Positions 1 through 8,626 of a stretch of 64,000 nt of DNA are shown piece by piece. The stretch is from Mycolicibacillus parakoreensis (lineage in GTDB: Bacteria; Actinomycetota; Actinomycetes; Mycobacteriales; Mycobacteriaceae). Within the stretch, counting starts at the first letter, position 1. Each line of letters starts with the position of its first letter. Below the pieces are notes generated by a model, which worked only from the letters and a program-made list of their open reading frames with translations, did no database searches and was not told the origin of the DNA. The DNA lies in assembly GCF_022370835.2 (NCBI RefSeq), contig NZ_CP092365.1:682001-746000 (forward strand). The letters run 5' to 3'. The position numbers and the translations under genes are program-made.

Positions 1-318
1 GGCGCCACCGCCGCCCAGCAGATGCAGGCGTCGACCGGCGCGCTGATCACCCTGCTGGTGGCCGGGGTGTGGGTGCTGGCGGTGGTGGCCCGGCCCTACC
101 AGTGGTGGCGGGTGGCGCTGGTGGTGGTCTCGGCGCTGGCCTACCTGGTGATCTTCGCGATCCCGCTGGCCCGTGATCTGTTCCTGCTCGACGTGTCGAA
201 CCCGGCGGTGACGGCCGGTGCGCTGGGGATCGGTGTGCTCGGTGCGGCCGGGGTGGAGGCCGCCTGGTGGATACAGGGAGCGGTTCTCGGTGAGACCCGC
301 CAGGTGTGGCGCAGGTAG
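1..318 (+). CDS. ctpE: Cation-transporting P-type ATPase, C-terminal end (partial)
   Basis: The frame is open from the first base and ends at 318, giving about 105 residues of a protein whose start lies outside the window. It has hydrophobic segments near residues 14-31, 37-58 and 70-90 and ends in a short basic tail, as expected for the last membrane helices of a P-type ATPase. No catalytic motif is in view. The identification rests on the next two genes, which match the Rv0909/Rv0910 pair that follows ctpE (Rv0908) in M. tuberculosis. CtpE is known there as a calcium-linked P-type ATPase. Another multi-pass transporter cannot be excluded from this fragment alone. Confidence 0.6.
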   Translation, partial: GATAAQQMQASTGALITLLVAGVWVLAVVARPYQWWRVALVVVSALAYLVIFAIPLARDLFLLDVSNPAVTAGALGIGVLGAAGVEAAWWIQGAVLGETRQVWRR

Positions 319-365
319 GCTCTGCTGCGCAGAGATCATGAGTCGACCCCGAAAGGACGATTGCG

Positions 366-545
366 ATGGGTTTTCTTGACAAGGCCAAAGGCCTGCTCTC
401 CAAGAACGCCGACAAGGTCGATCAGGCGATCGACAAGGCGGGCGACCTCGTCGACGACAAGACCGAGGGCAAGTACGCCGACACCGTCGACAAGGTGCAG
501 GAGGCGGCCAAGAAGGCGATCGACAAAACCGACCCGGAGAGCTAG
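366..545 (+). CDS. Antitoxin of Rv0909/Rv0910-type toxin-antitoxin pair
   Basis: This is a 59-residue, highly charged Lys/Asp-rich protein starting [11 protein letters not shown], with amphipathic helical heptads and no Cys or Trp. The start ATG follows an AAAGGA ribosome site. Sequence and size match the Rv0909-type antitoxin family (Rv0909 is also 59 aa). The partner begins 3 nt after the stop, so the pair is almost certainly co-transcribed and may be translationally coupled. The expected role is to bind and neutralise the downstream SRPBCC protein and repress their promoter. The assignment is by recalled homology and gene order. Confidence 0.8.
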   Translation: MGFLDKAKGLLSKNADKVDQAIDKAGDLVDDKTEGKYADTVDKVQEAAKKAIDKTDPES

Positions 546-548
546 CCG

Positions 549-986
549 GTGGCCAAGCTCTCCGGGGCCATCGACGTCCCGTTGCCACCGGAGCAGGCCT
601 GGGGGCACGCCGCGGACCTCGCCCGGTACCGGGACTGGCTGACCATTCACCGGCTGTGGCGTTCGCCGCTGCCCGACACCCTCGAGAAGGGCACCGTGGT
701 CGAATCGATCGTCGAGGTCAAGGGCATGCCCAACCGGATCAAGTGGACGATCGTGCACTTCAAGCCGCCGCAGGCGATGACGCTCAACGGCGACGGCAAG
801 GGTGGGGTCAAGATCAAGCTGATGGCCAAGGTCAAACCCCAAGGCGATGCGTCGGTGGTCAGTTTCGACGTGCACCTGGGCGGGCCGGCGCTGTTCGGGC
901 CGATCGGGATGGTCGTGGCCGGCGCCTTGCGCGGCGACATCAACGAGTCGTTGAACCGGTTTGTGACGGTGTTCGCGCCGCAGTAG
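549..986 (+). CDS. SRPBCC-fold toxin of Rv0909/Rv0910-type pair
   Basis: A 145-residue protein starting at GTG 549, 3 nt after the antitoxin stop. It shows the polyketide-cyclase/START-like layout: an N-terminal strand and helix (VPLPPEQAWGHAADLARYRDW), a central run of beta strands and a long C-terminal helix that would cap the ligand cavity. It corresponds to Rv0910, reported to act as the toxin of the pair in M. tuberculosis. The fold usually binds a hydrophobic ligand, and nothing here identifies the toxin target. A lipid-binding or cyclase-like role not involving toxicity remains possible. Confidence 0.75.
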   Translation: MAKLSGAIDVPLPPEQAWGHAADLARYRDWLTIHRLWRSPLPDTLEKGTVVESIVEVKGMPNRIKWTIVHFKPPQAMTLNGDGKGGVKIKLMAKVKPQGDASVVSFDVHLGGPALFGPIGMVVAGALRGDINESLNRFVTVFAPQ

Positions 987-1032
987 CGCGGCGTCGTCCC
1001 TCCTGCGCGGCGCACCCGATAGTCTCGACGCC

Positions 1033-1443
1033 ATGCCCCGCCCCCAACCCGGTTGGTCGGTCGCCGTCTGCGCGGTGCTCGTGTTCGCCAGCAGTTGGCT
1101 TCCGTGGCTGCACTCGCCGGACGGCCGGGCCAACGCCGTCGGCGGGGTGGTCGGCGCGCTGCCACGCACCGACGGGTTCGGCGCCGGTCAGCTGATCCTG
1201 TGGCTGGCCGCGGTGCTGCTGGTGACCGGCGCGATGATCGGTCGAGGCATCTCCCCGTTGGCGTCTTCGGTTGGAGCGCTGACGGTTTCGCTACTGTTGG
1301 TGGCGACGGTGACCTGGTATTACCGCGATAACGTCACCGCGTCGATCGCCGCCGGGTATGGACTGTTCACCGGGGCGGCCGGTGTGGCCGCGGCCACCGC
1401 GTGCTCGGTCTGGGCGCTGCTGGCCGCCCTGCGTGAGCGCTAA
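1033..1443 (+). CDS. Small multi-pass membrane protein (Rv0912-like)
   Basis: A 136-residue protein with about four hydrophobic segments (roughly residues 8-25, 54-75, 82-100 and 108-132) and no catalytic motif. It resembles Rv0912 in position and type; the Rv0911 gene that lies between in M. tuberculosis is absent here. The ATG is preceded by TAGTCT plus a 7-nt spacer and no ribosome site, which suggests a leaderless transcript. Its stop overlaps the stop of the convergent mmpL gene by 4 nt. The function is unknown. Confidence 0.65.
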   Translation: MPRPQPGWSVAVCAVLVFASSWLPWLHSPDGRANAVGGVVGALPRTDGFGAGQLILWLAAVLLVTGAMIGRGISPLASSVGALTVSLLLVATVTWYYRDNVTASIAAGYGLFTGAAGVAAATACSVWALLAALRER

Positions 1444-4355
1444 CCGCCTTCCGAGTTCGTCGACGTCGTCGACGTCGTCGACGTCTCGGCCACCGCGGTG
1501 GTGTCGTCGCTGTCGGTGCCCCTCACCGGGCGTGCTCGGGCCGGCTTGGTCGGCAGGTTCATCGGCCACCAGAACCAGCGCCCGAGGAGGGCGGCGATCG
1601 ACGGGGTCATGAAGGCACGCACGACCAGGGTGTCGAACATCAGACCCAGCCCGATGGTGGTGCCCACCTGGCCGATGATGCGCAGGTCGCTGACGACCAT
1701 CGCGCCCATCGTGAACGCGAACACCAGGCCCGCGGCGGTCACCACCTTGCCGCTGCCGCCCATCGCCCGGATGATGCCGGTGTTGAACCCGGCATGGACC
1801 TCCTCCTTGAAGCGCGACACCAGCAGCAGGTTGTAATCCGATCCCACCGCCAGCAACACGATCACCGACATGGCCAACACCATCCAGTGCAACTCCATGC
1901 CGATGATGTACTGCCAGATCAGCACCGAGAGACCGAACGACGCCCCCAGCGACAGTGCCACCGTGCCCACGATCACCATCGCGGCGACCAGGCTGCGGGT
2001 GATCAGCATCATGATGATGAAGATCAGACACAGCGCGGAGATCCCGGCGATGAGCAGATCGTATTTGGACCCGACGCTCATGTCCTTGAACACCGCGGCG
2101 GTGCCACCCAACGAGATGTGCGCGTCCTCCAACGGGGTGCCCTTGACCGCCTCGATCGCCGCTTCGATGATCGGCGCGACGTGGGAGATCCCCTCCTCGG
2201 AGGCCGGGTCGCCGCGGTGGGAGACGATCATCCGGACGGCCTTGCCGTCGGGGGAGAGGAACATCTTGAGCCCGCGTTGGAAGTCGGGGTTGTCGAAGAT
2301 CTCCGGGGGAAGATAGAACGAATCGTCGTTCTTGGCCGCGTCGAAGGCCTTACCCATCTCGGTGGAGTCCTTGCCCAGTTCCTCCATCTGGTCGTACATC
2401 CCGGACATGGTGGAGTGCATCGTCAACATCATCGTCTGCATGGTCTGCATCGTGTCGATCATCGGGGCGAACTGCGCCACCATCTGAGGCATCAACGCGT
2501 CCATGTTGTTCATGCTGACGATCATCGAGTCCATGGTCTCGGTCATGGTGTCGATGCCGTCGATGGTGTCGAAGATCGACCGCAGCGCGTGGCACACCGG
2601 AATGTCGAAACAGTGTGGTTCCCAATAGAAATAGTTGCGGATCGGCCGGAAGAAATCGTCGAAGTCGGCGATGTTGTCCCGCATCTCGTGGATCGTGCCC
2701 TGCAGGTCGTTCATGTCGGTGACCATGTCGTGGGTGATGCCGGTGAGTTCGGTCATCAGCGAGTACATGTTCTTCATGGTCACGATCGTCGTGCCCATCT
2801 CGTCGGCCTGGACGAGCATGTCGTCCATGCGGTCCTTCATCAGTTTCATGTTCTGCATCTGACCGGCGCCCTGCATGCTGATGATGAACGGGATCGACGT
2901 GTGCTCGATCGGGGTGCCCTGCGGGCGGGTGATGGCCTGCACCCGCGCGATGCCGGGCACCCGGAAGATCGCCTTGGCGACCTTGTCCAGCACCAGGAAG
3001 TCCGCGGAGTTACGCATGTCGTGGTCGGCTTCGAGCAGCAGCACCTCGGGGTTCATCCGGGATTGGGAGAAATGGCGGTCGGCGGCGGCGAACCCCTCGT
3101 TGGCCGGGATGTCCTGGGGGATGTACTGACGGTCGTCGTAGTTGGTCTTGTAGCCGGGCAGCGCGGCGAGTCCGACCACCGCCAGCGCCAGTGAGGCGGC
3201 CAGCACCGGGGCGGGCCAGCGCACGATCACGGTGCCGACCCGTCGCCACCCGTGGACCTCGATCTTGCGTTTGGGGTCGAACAACCCGAACTTGCTGCCC
3301 ACGGTGAGTATCGCCGGGCTCAACGTCAGCGCCACCGCGACCGCCACCAGCATGCCGACCGCGCACGGCACCCCGAGGGTCTGGAAGTAGGGCATCCGGG
3401 TGAACGACAGACACAGCAACGCCCCGGCGATGGTCAGACCCGAGCCCAGGATGACGTGGGTGGTGCCGTTGAACGTGATGTAGTAGGCGCCTTCCCGGTC
3501 GTGACCGGCCTGGCGGGCCTCCTGATAGCGGCCGACGAGGAAGATGCAGTAATCGGTGGAGGCGGCGATCGCCAACGACACCAACAGGTTCACCGCGAAC
3601 GTCGAGAGCCCGATGAGCTCGTAGTGGCCGAGCGCGGCCACCAGCCCGCGGGCGGCGCTGAGTTGGATGCCGACCATCATCAACAGCAGCACCACGGTGG
3701 TGATCGACCGGTAGACCAGCATCAGCATGGTGATGATCACCGCGAACGTCGTGATGGTGATCTTGAGCATGGTGCGGTCACCGGCATGGTTGATGTCGGT
3801 CTGCAGCGCACCGAAGCCGGTGACGTAGGTGGTGACCCCATCGGGCGCGGTGGTGTCGTCGACGATCTCGCGGACCGCGTTGACCGAGTCGTTGGCCAGC
3901 GACTCGCCCATGTTTCCGGCCAGCGTCATCTGCACGTAGGCGGCCTTGCCGTCGGGGCTCTGCGCGCCGGCCTCGGTGAGCGGGTCACCCCAGAAGTCCT
4001 GGAAACTCTGCACGTGCTCGGGGTCGGCGCGCAGCTTCTCCAGCAGTTCGTCGTAGTAGTCGTGGGCCTCGCGGCCCAGCGGTTCGTCGCCCTCGAGCAC
4101 GATCATCGCGATGTTGTCGGAGTCGCCCTCCTCGAACAGCTCACCCATCCGGGTCATCGCCTTCATCGACGGTGCCTCGGTGGGGCTCATCGACACCGTG
4201 CGCGCCTTGGCGACGTCCTCCAGCGACGGGATCGCGGAGTTGAGGAGGAATATCAGGGTGAGCCAGAGCAGGATGATCGGGATCGCCAAGCGGCGGATCC
4301 ACTTGGCGAAGAAGGTGTGCTCGGTGTTGCCGCTCTGGAAATGTGCGGTACTCAT
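1440..4355 (-). CDS. mmpL: MmpL4/5-type RND transporter
   Basis: A 971-residue RND-superfamily exporter of the mycobacterial MmpL4/MmpL5 class, moving lipids, siderophores or drugs from the inner membrane to the periplasm by proton motive force. One N-terminal membrane helix is followed by porter domain D1, then five helices with the Asp-Tyr pair of the proton relay at D268-Y269. The second half repeats this, with D840-Y841. The D2 loop (about residues 495-665) is a Met-rich coiled coil typical of the MmpL4/5 branch. Length agrees with MmpL5 (964 aa). The C-terminus is a Thr/Ser tail encoded by 9-bp tandem repeats (about 1458-1487). The ATG overlaps the mmpS stop by 4 nt. The substrate cannot be read from sequence; the TetR gene in the operon suggests inducible efflux. 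Confidence 0.93.
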   Translation of the reverse strand: MSTAHFQSGNTEHTFFAKWIRRLAIPIILLWLTLIFLLNSAIPSLEDVAKARTVSMSPTEAPSMKAMTRMGELFEEGDSDNIAMIVLEGDEPLGREAHDYYDELLEKLRADPEHVQSFQDFWGDPLTEAGAQSPDGKAAYVQMTLAGNMGESLANDSVNAVREIVDDTTAPDGVTTYVTGFGALQTDINHAGDRTMLKITITTFAVIITMLMLVYRSITTVVLLLMMVGIQLSAARGLVAALGHYELIGLSTFAVNLLVSLAIAASTDYCIFLVGRYQEARQAGHDREGAYYITFNGTTHVILGSGLTIAGALLCLSFTRMPYFQTLGVPCAVGMLVAVAVALTLSPAILTVGSKFGLFDPKRKIEVHGWRRVGTVIVRWPAPVLAASLALAVVGLAALPGYKTNYDDRQYIPQDIPANEGFAAADRHFSQSRMNPEVLLLEADHDMRNSADFLVLDKVAKAIFRVPGIARVQAITRPQGTPIEHTSIPFIISMQGAGQMQNMKLMKDRMDDMLVQADEMGTTIVTMKNMYSLMTELTGITHDMVTDMNDLQGTIHEMRDNIADFDDFFRPIRNYFYWEPHCFDIPVCHALRSIFDTIDGIDTMTETMDSMIVSMNNMDALMPQMVAQFAPMIDTMQTMQTMMLTMHSTMSGMYDQMEELGKDSTEMGKAFDAAKNDDSFYLPPEIFDNPDFQRGLKMFLSPDGKAVRMIVSHRGDPASEEGISHVAPIIEAAIEAVKGTPLEDAHISLGGTAAVFKDMSVGSKYDLLIAGISALCLIFIIMMLITRSLVAAMVIVGTVALSLGASFGLSVLIWQYIIGMELHWMVLAMSVIVLLAVGSDYNLLLVSRFKEEVHAGFNTGIIRAMGGSGKVVTAAGLVFAFTMGAMVVSDLRIIGQVGTTIGLGLMFDTLVVRAFMTPSIAALLGRWFWWPMNLPTKPARARPVRGTDSDDTTAVAETSTTSTTSTNSEGG

Positions 4356-4798
4356 GCGGATTTCGCGAAGCAGTAGATGTAGGCGTTCACGGCGGTGGCC
4401 GACCTCTCGTCCTTGACGTCCCCGTTGGCGGTGATCCGGCAGCCGATCGTGTTGCTGTCTCCCTGCGCGACGATGTTGCCGACCATCGCCGGTGCCGTCG
4501 TCACGATCGTGTGCGACCAGGGCAGGGCGGCGCCGTTGACCTGGTTGGTCTGACCCTCCTCATCGAAGTAGTTGATATCGGCGACGGCCCCGGGCGGGCC
4601 GAACACCTCGTAGGTGACCGTCTTCGGGTTGGAGCTGTTCGAGTCGTCCGACATGCTGCCCGCATAGGTCTCGTAGACATGTGAGCCGAAGATGCCGCGC
4701 ACCTTGTACACGGCGAACCCGCCGATCCCGATGACTACCACCATGACCAGCGGCATCCACAGCTTGCCGGCGAGCCTGAACAGCGGGAATTTCCTCAT
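4352..4798 (-). CDS. mmpS: MmpS membrane accessory protein
   Basis: A 148-residue protein with an N-terminal basic stretch, one membrane helix at about 15-32 ([20 protein letters not shown]) and a periplasmic beta-rich domain. This is the standard MmpS layout; these proteins pair with MmpL transporters. The domain contains the conserved YEVFGPPG segment and two Cys residues. The gene overlaps tetR upstream and mmpL downstream by 4 nt each (ATGA junctions), so all three are expected to be translated as one coupled operon. It probably stabilises or couples the MmpL exporter and lacks enzymatic motifs. Confidence 0.9.
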   Translation of the reverse strand: MRKFPLFRLAGKLWMPLVMVVVIGIGGFAVYKVRGIFGSHVYETYAGSMSDDSNSSNPKTVTYEVFGPPGAVADINYFDEEGQTNQVNGAALPWSHTIVTTAPAMVGNIVAQGDSNTIGCRITANGDVKDERSATAVNAYIYCFAKSA

Positions 4799-5418
4799 GA
4801 GGCGCCGCCGTCGGCGGGTGGCTGCGGCAGGCCGCGTTTGAGTCGGGCGTAGCCGGCGCGCACGGCGGTCGCCAGGGTGTCGCGCGAGGGCGGCTCCCCG
4901 GAGGCGATGTGCAGTTCGATGACGGCCGTCACGACCGCACCGGCCGCGTGATACACCAGCCGCGGGTACAGATCGGTGTCCGGATCGGTGCCGCTGCGCC
5001 GGGCGATCTCGGCGAGCATCGGGACCGACGACAGCTCGTAGTTCGCCACGTGCTGGGCGATCAGCGCCGGATGGTTGGCCATCAGCCGGGTCACCGCGAT
5101 CATCCGCTCCAGCGCGTCCGCCGATTCGATGAAGGCCACCTGGATCTCCTCCAGGGACTCCAGGACCGGTTCGTCGGGATCGCGGGCGACGAACGCCTCC
5201 ACCATGTGCTGCACCGATTTGTCCACCTCGAACAGCACGGCGTCCTCTTTGCAGGAGAAGTAGTTGTGGAAGGTGCGGGTGGACACCTGCGCGGCCTCGG
5301 CGATGGACTCCGCGGTGACCGCATCCAGGCCTCGTTCGACGGCCAGGTCGAGTGCGGCGCGTCCGAGGGCTTCCTTGGTGGCGAACTTCTTGCGCTCGCG
5401 CAGCCCGATCTCCGACAT
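4795..5418 (-). CDS. TetR-family repressor of the mmpS-mmpL operon
   Basis: A 207-residue regulator with a TetR N-terminal helix-turn-helix at about residues 8-55 (GRAALDLAVERGLDAVTAESIAEAAQVSTRTFHNYFSCKE) and an all-helical ligand-binding domain. It is the first gene of a three-gene operon in which each junction overlaps by 4 nt. Local autoregulation and control of the transporter are therefore likely. In M. tuberculosis mmpS5-mmpL5 is controlled by the MarR-type Rv0678. A TetR gene in the same operon is the arrangement reported in some non-tuberculous mycobacteria. The inducer is unknown. Confidence 0.88.
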   Translation of the reverse strand: MSEIGLRERKKFATKEALGRAALDLAVERGLDAVTAESIAEAAQVSTRTFHNYFSCKEDAVLFEVDKSVQHMVEAFVARDPDEPVLESLEEIQVAFIESADALERMIAVTRLMANHPALIAQHVANYELSSVPMLAEIARRSGTDPDTDLYPRLVYHAAGAVVTAVIELHIASGEPPSRDTLATAVRAGYARLKRGLPQPPADGGAS

Positions 5419-5449
5419 TTAGTGAAGCCTGCCCTATGTTGCACAGACA

Positions 5450-5476
5450 CGCAAGTTTTCGCGACAGCGCAAAGTT
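5450..5476. promoter_or_regulatory. Candidate operator upstream of tetR-mmpS-mmpL
   Basis: Two similar 9-mers, CGCAAGTTT (5450-5458) and CGCAAAGTT (5468-5476), lie 32-58 nt upstream of the tetR start and are separated by 18 bp centre to centre. An imperfect TTGC...GCAA inverted repeat (about 5439-5454) overlaps the first. This is where an autoregulatory TetR dimer pair would bind. The assignment is by position and repetition only. Confidence 0.3.
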
Positions 5477-5503
5477 GTGGCGTGGGTCACCGCTCCGGTC
5501 GGT

Positions 5504-5644
5504 TCACAGGTGCGGTTCGGTGCCGCACGCGCGGGGCTGCCGGCGGACGGGGCGGGTGGCCTCGGTCGACTCCACCCAGGCGTCCCAGTCGTCGGCGTCC
5601 GCCTCGCCGGGGTTTCCGGCGTCGGGGCCCGCGGTGTCGCTCAT
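5504..5644 (-). CDS. Possible small acidic protein, 46 aa
   Basis: An ATG at 5644 opens a 46-codon frame rich in Asp, Glu, Gly and Ala (MSDTAGPDAGNPGEADADDW...), ending with a more basic tail. The N-terminal half has the composition of short acidic mycobacterial proteins. The ribosome site is weak (GGGGCG about 15 nt upstream). It sits between the tetR promoter and tRNA-Arg. I do not recognise a family; it may be a chance frame in GC-rich DNA. Confidence 0.25.
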   Translation of the reverse strand: MSDTAGPDAGNPGEADADDWDAWVESTEATRPVRRQPRACGTEPHL

Positions 5645-5715
5645 GGCCGCGACGTTACGCCCCGGTGGGCGCCGCGCCCGACGTCCCACGCCGGTCGCCC
5701 CGATTTTGGTGTGTG

Positions 5716-5788
5716 TGCCCCCGGGCGGATTCGAACCGCCGACACCGGCTTTAGGAGAGCCGTGCTCTATCCCCTGAGCTACGGGGGC
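5716..5788 (-). tRNA. tRNA-Arg (anticodon CCT)
   Basis: On the minus strand the 73 nt fold into a full cloverleaf. The acceptor stem is GCCCCCG/CGGGGGC, the D arm is GCTC/GAGC, the anticodon stem is CGGCT/AGCCG with loop CTCCTAA, and the T arm is GGCGG/CCGCC with loop TTCGAAT. The anticodon is CCT, reading AGG arginine codons. The discriminator base is A, and CCA is not encoded. An inverted repeat ACCTAT-N5-ATAGGT at 5805-5821 lies just upstream of its 5' end. Confidence 0.96.
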
Positions 5789-6372
5789 CGCGTGGGAGCC
5801 GGGGACCTATTCGACATAGGTGTGGAAAAACCCCTAGGGACGCCTCATGCTAGTCCGCGAACCGCTCACGGTGGTATCGGGGCTCGCGACGTCGCCGTAG
5901 TCGACGACTACCCTCTCTCACTTCGTCATCGGTGTCCCTATCCTGCGTCTCTGCATCGGCCGCGAGTGATCAAGCATGATGACGAAAGTGAGTCACCCGC
6001 GCACCACGTCGAACGCTACTCCGCAATCGGATGGCATGACAGATCAATATTCATCCGTAAAGAGATCCTCGTGGGGATTATGGGTCGGTGAGTGTCGAGC
6101 GCGGGTGCGCCCCTCAGTGGCCAGAGCGTGAGGTCCGTGGGCTCCGTGGGCGGCCAGCCGTAATCAGAGCGCCGCGCCGGCGCAGGGCAAGGCGACAAGG
6201 GCGCGGGGCGTCGACATTGCGCCAGCAGGTCTGAGCCGTCGATCAGCCCGTTACCCGGCAGCAACGCGACAAAAACTAGTGACAAAATCAAATCAAGTGT
6301 ATCGTGAGCCACGCCACTTCGGTGGTGGCAGATGACCACGCCCATACAGCGGATCAGTTCGAGGGAAATGGT
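5789..6372. other. Intergenic region between tRNA-Arg and the P450 gene
   Basis: About 580 bp without a convincing gene. It is visibly less GC-rich than its surroundings in places (6040-6070 and 6270-6305). It holds the ACCTAT/ATAGGT inverted repeat (5805-5821) near the tRNA and a 32-codon frame at 6036-6131 that I do not support. An AT-rich stretch just before 6304 (AGTGACAAAATCAAATCAAG, then TATCGT) looks like the promoter of the P450 gene. No copy of the tRNA 3' end that would mark an integration site was seen. Confidence 0.5.
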
Positions 6373-7578
6373 ATGACGCTATCCAAGCTGGTATTCGACC
6401 CCTTCTCCAAGGGGCACTTCGATGACCCCTACGGCACATATCGCCGACTGCGAGACGAAGCGCCGGTCTACTACAGCGAGCAGTACGACTTCTACGCCCT
6501 CTCCCGGTATGAGGACGTCGCCGAGGCCTTCAAGGATTTCGAGACCTTCTCCTCGTCTCGTGGGGTGACGCTCGAAGAGATACAGGGTGGGGAAGTCAGG
6601 CATGGCCAGTCGATCATCTGGATGGACCCGCCCGAGCATCGGCGGATGCGCAGCCTGGTCAATAAGGTTTTCACCCCGAGGGCGATCAGATCGCTCGAAT
6701 CGACTGTCCGAGAACGCATTGAACACTACCTGGCGGGGATCGACCCTGCACAGTTCGACGTTGTGGCCGAATTCTCTGCGCTATTCCCCGTCGAGATCAT
6801 CGCGACGATGCTGGGCGTTCCCGAGGAGCAGCGACAGCAGATCCGCCTGTGGCAGGACCTCGGTCTCAAACGCGAGCCCGGACAGATGGCCATGAGCGAG
6901 GAAGGCGCCAACGCGATGGCCCAGATCATGGCGCTGTACTACGAGCTGATCCAGAAGCGACGCGCCACTCCGCGTGAGGACATGATCACGGCGTTGATCG
7001 AGGCTGAAGTGCAGCGCGAGGACGGTAGCAACACCCGGCTGGACGACTTGGAGATCGCAGGATTTTGCACACTCCTCGGCGGCGCCGGTGCTGAAACGGT
7101 CACCAAGCTGGTGGGTTCAGCCGTGGTGGTCTTCAGCCGGCACCGCGATCAATGGGCACGACTGCGTGCCGATCGCGGCAAGATACCTGCCGCGGTCGAA
7201 GAACTGCTGCGCTACGAGGGACCAGTGCAGTACAACTGCCGCTATGCGATGAAGGACGTGACGCGCCACGGTGTAACCATCCCGCAGGGCAGCGCAGTGG
7301 TCTTGCTGGGTGCTTCCGCCAACCGCGATGAGCGGGCATTCACCAACGCCGAGATCTTCGACATCGAGCGAGACCAGGCCGAGGCGCACCATCTCGGGCT
7401 CGGGTATGGGATCCACAGCTGCCTGGGCGCTGCGTTGGCACGGATGGAAAGTGCAATCGCCCTCGACCGTCTGCTCGACATCTTGCCCGACGATTACGTC
7501 GTCGACCATGACGGTCTGCGGCGCACAGCACTGACGAGCGTCAATGGCTATGAAAACGTACCGGTGCGCACACGATGA
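6373..7578 (+). CDS. Cytochrome P450
   Basis: A 401-residue soluble bacterial P450 with all signature parts. Numbered from ATG 6373, these are the I-helix oxygen-activation motif AGAET (about 238-242), the K-helix ExxR as EELLR (about 276-280) and the haem-binding loop LGYGIHSCLGAALAR with thiolate ligand Cys350. The loop starts with Leu instead of the usual Phe. I chose ATG 6373 because GAGGGAAA precedes it and it gives a normal N-terminus (TLSKLVFDPFS). GTG 6304 would add 23 residues without a ribosome site. No ferredoxin or reductase gene is adjacent. A TetR gene follows on the same strand. Codon usage and GC are lower than in neighbours, suggesting acquisition. The substrate is unknown. 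Confidence 0.93.
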   Translation: MTLSKLVFDPFSKGHFDDPYGTYRRLRDEAPVYYSEQYDFYALSRYEDVAEAFKDFETFSSSRGVTLEEIQGGEVRHGQSIIWMDPPEHRRMRSLVNKVFTPRAIRSLESTVRERIEHYLAGIDPAQFDVVAEFSALFPVEIIATMLGVPEEQRQQIRLWQDLGLKREPGQMAMSEEGANAMAQIMALYYELIQKRRATPREDMITALIEAEVQREDGSNTRLDDLEIAGFCTLLGGAGAETVTKLVGSAVVVFSRHRDQWARLRADRGKIPAAVEELLRYEGPVQYNCRYAMKDVTRHGVTIPQGSAVVLLGASANRDERAFTNAEIFDIERDQAEAHHLGLGYGIHSCLGAALARMESAIALDRLLDILPDDYVVDHDGLRRTALTSVNGYENVPVRTR

Positions 7579-7708
7579 CCGTGTTTGTCCTGATCGGGAT
7601 TGCCGCTCCGGCGAGGGCACGAGCCTGGAGCGGTCGGGCACAGGCGGTCAACGAGGACCGGACAGTCACCTACGTGCGCGCCGAAAACGGGCGTGTGGAC
7701 TCGATAGA

Positions 7709-8497
7709 ATGACAAAGGTGTCGATCCGTAACGCGCGTGCTTCTCGAACCGGTCGTGAAGAGAGGGAACCTGGCGACTTGAGGCGGAGCATTCCGCCACC
7801 CGAATTCCGGCAGCAACGCGGGCGACGGGGACCGGCCACAGACAGCCAGGAACGAATCCTCGCCGCAACCGCAACGGTGCTCAGCGCGAAAGGCACCACC
7901 AAGCTCAACATGTCCGACGTGGCCGCTGAGGCCGGTTTGTCGCGAATGACGTTGTACCGCTTCTTTTCCTCCAAGGAGGCGTTGATCGATGCGTTCAACA
8001 TCTGGGAACATGATCTTTTAGAGGCCAGGCTTACCGCGGCGACCGCCGGGCAGCGCGGCATCGAAAGGCTCGAGACGACCCTGCGGTTTCTCGTCGACTA
8101 CCAGTTGTCCTACTCCGGAGCGCGCATGCTGGATCTCGAGCCCGGACAAGTCCTCCAGCGCATGACTGCGTTGATGCCGACGCTGCGGGAACGACTCGAG
8201 AGGATCATTCCAAGCCCCGATCCCACGATGGCGGCCGCCGCCGTCATCCGATTGGTCGTTTCCCACTACGTTGTCCGCGGCGACGATGACGACCAGTTCC
8301 TTCAACAACTACGCTATGTCGCCGGGCTCACATCACAACTCGCCGACACAGCCCAATGCAGGAACCGGCAAGAAGCAAGGCGAAAAGCAGGGCCCGGTAA
8401 GGGTGATCCAACCGCGGACAGCGATGGCAGCCCGCCGGCGGTGGGTCCATCACCGTCAACCTATGCATATGGCCGTGCCGTTCACCGCGACGAGTGA
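7709..8497 (+). CDS. TetR-family transcriptional regulator
   Basis: A 262-residue regulator. After a basic, disordered N-terminal stretch of about 45 residues comes a TetR helix-turn-helix (about 50-95, with AAEAGLSRMTLYRFFSSKEA). A helical ligand domain follows, then a long polar C-terminal tail. ATG 7709 is chosen because the open frame upstream overlaps the P450 and looks non-coding. It lies 130 nt after the P450 and probably controls it. GC content is again lower than in the core genes. The ligand is unknown. Confidence 0.85.
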   Translation: MTKVSIRNARASRTGREEREPGDLRRSIPPPEFRQQRGRRGPATDSQERILAATATVLSAKGTTKLNMSDVAAEAGLSRMTLYRFFSSKEALIDAFNIWEHDLLEARLTAATAGQRGIERLETTLRFLVDYQLSYSGARMLDLEPGQVLQRMTALMPTLRERLERIIPSPDPTMAAAAVIRLVVSHYVVRGDDDDQFLQQLRYVAGLTSQLADTAQCRNRQEARRKAGPGKGDPTADSDGSPPAVGPSPSTYAYGRAVHRDE

Positions 8498-8626
8498 CCC
8501 TGTCGTGTCGACCGCGGGCGGCGACCGAGTCCAGTGACCCCTGGGGTGTCCAGATATGAAACGGCGGTCGGTGACGGCGCGGGAACAAAGATCTCGCCAT
8601 GGGTGACGCACGAGAGAGGCGGTTGA

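Noticed and set aside
5716..5788. tRNA-Arg as an attachment site for an integrated island
   Set aside because: The tRNA 3' end points toward the mmpL side, no direct repeat of it was seen and no integrase is present.
6036..6131. A 32-codon ORF between tRNA-Arg and the P450 gene
   Set aside because: No ribosome site, no recognised family and poor composition; treated as chance.
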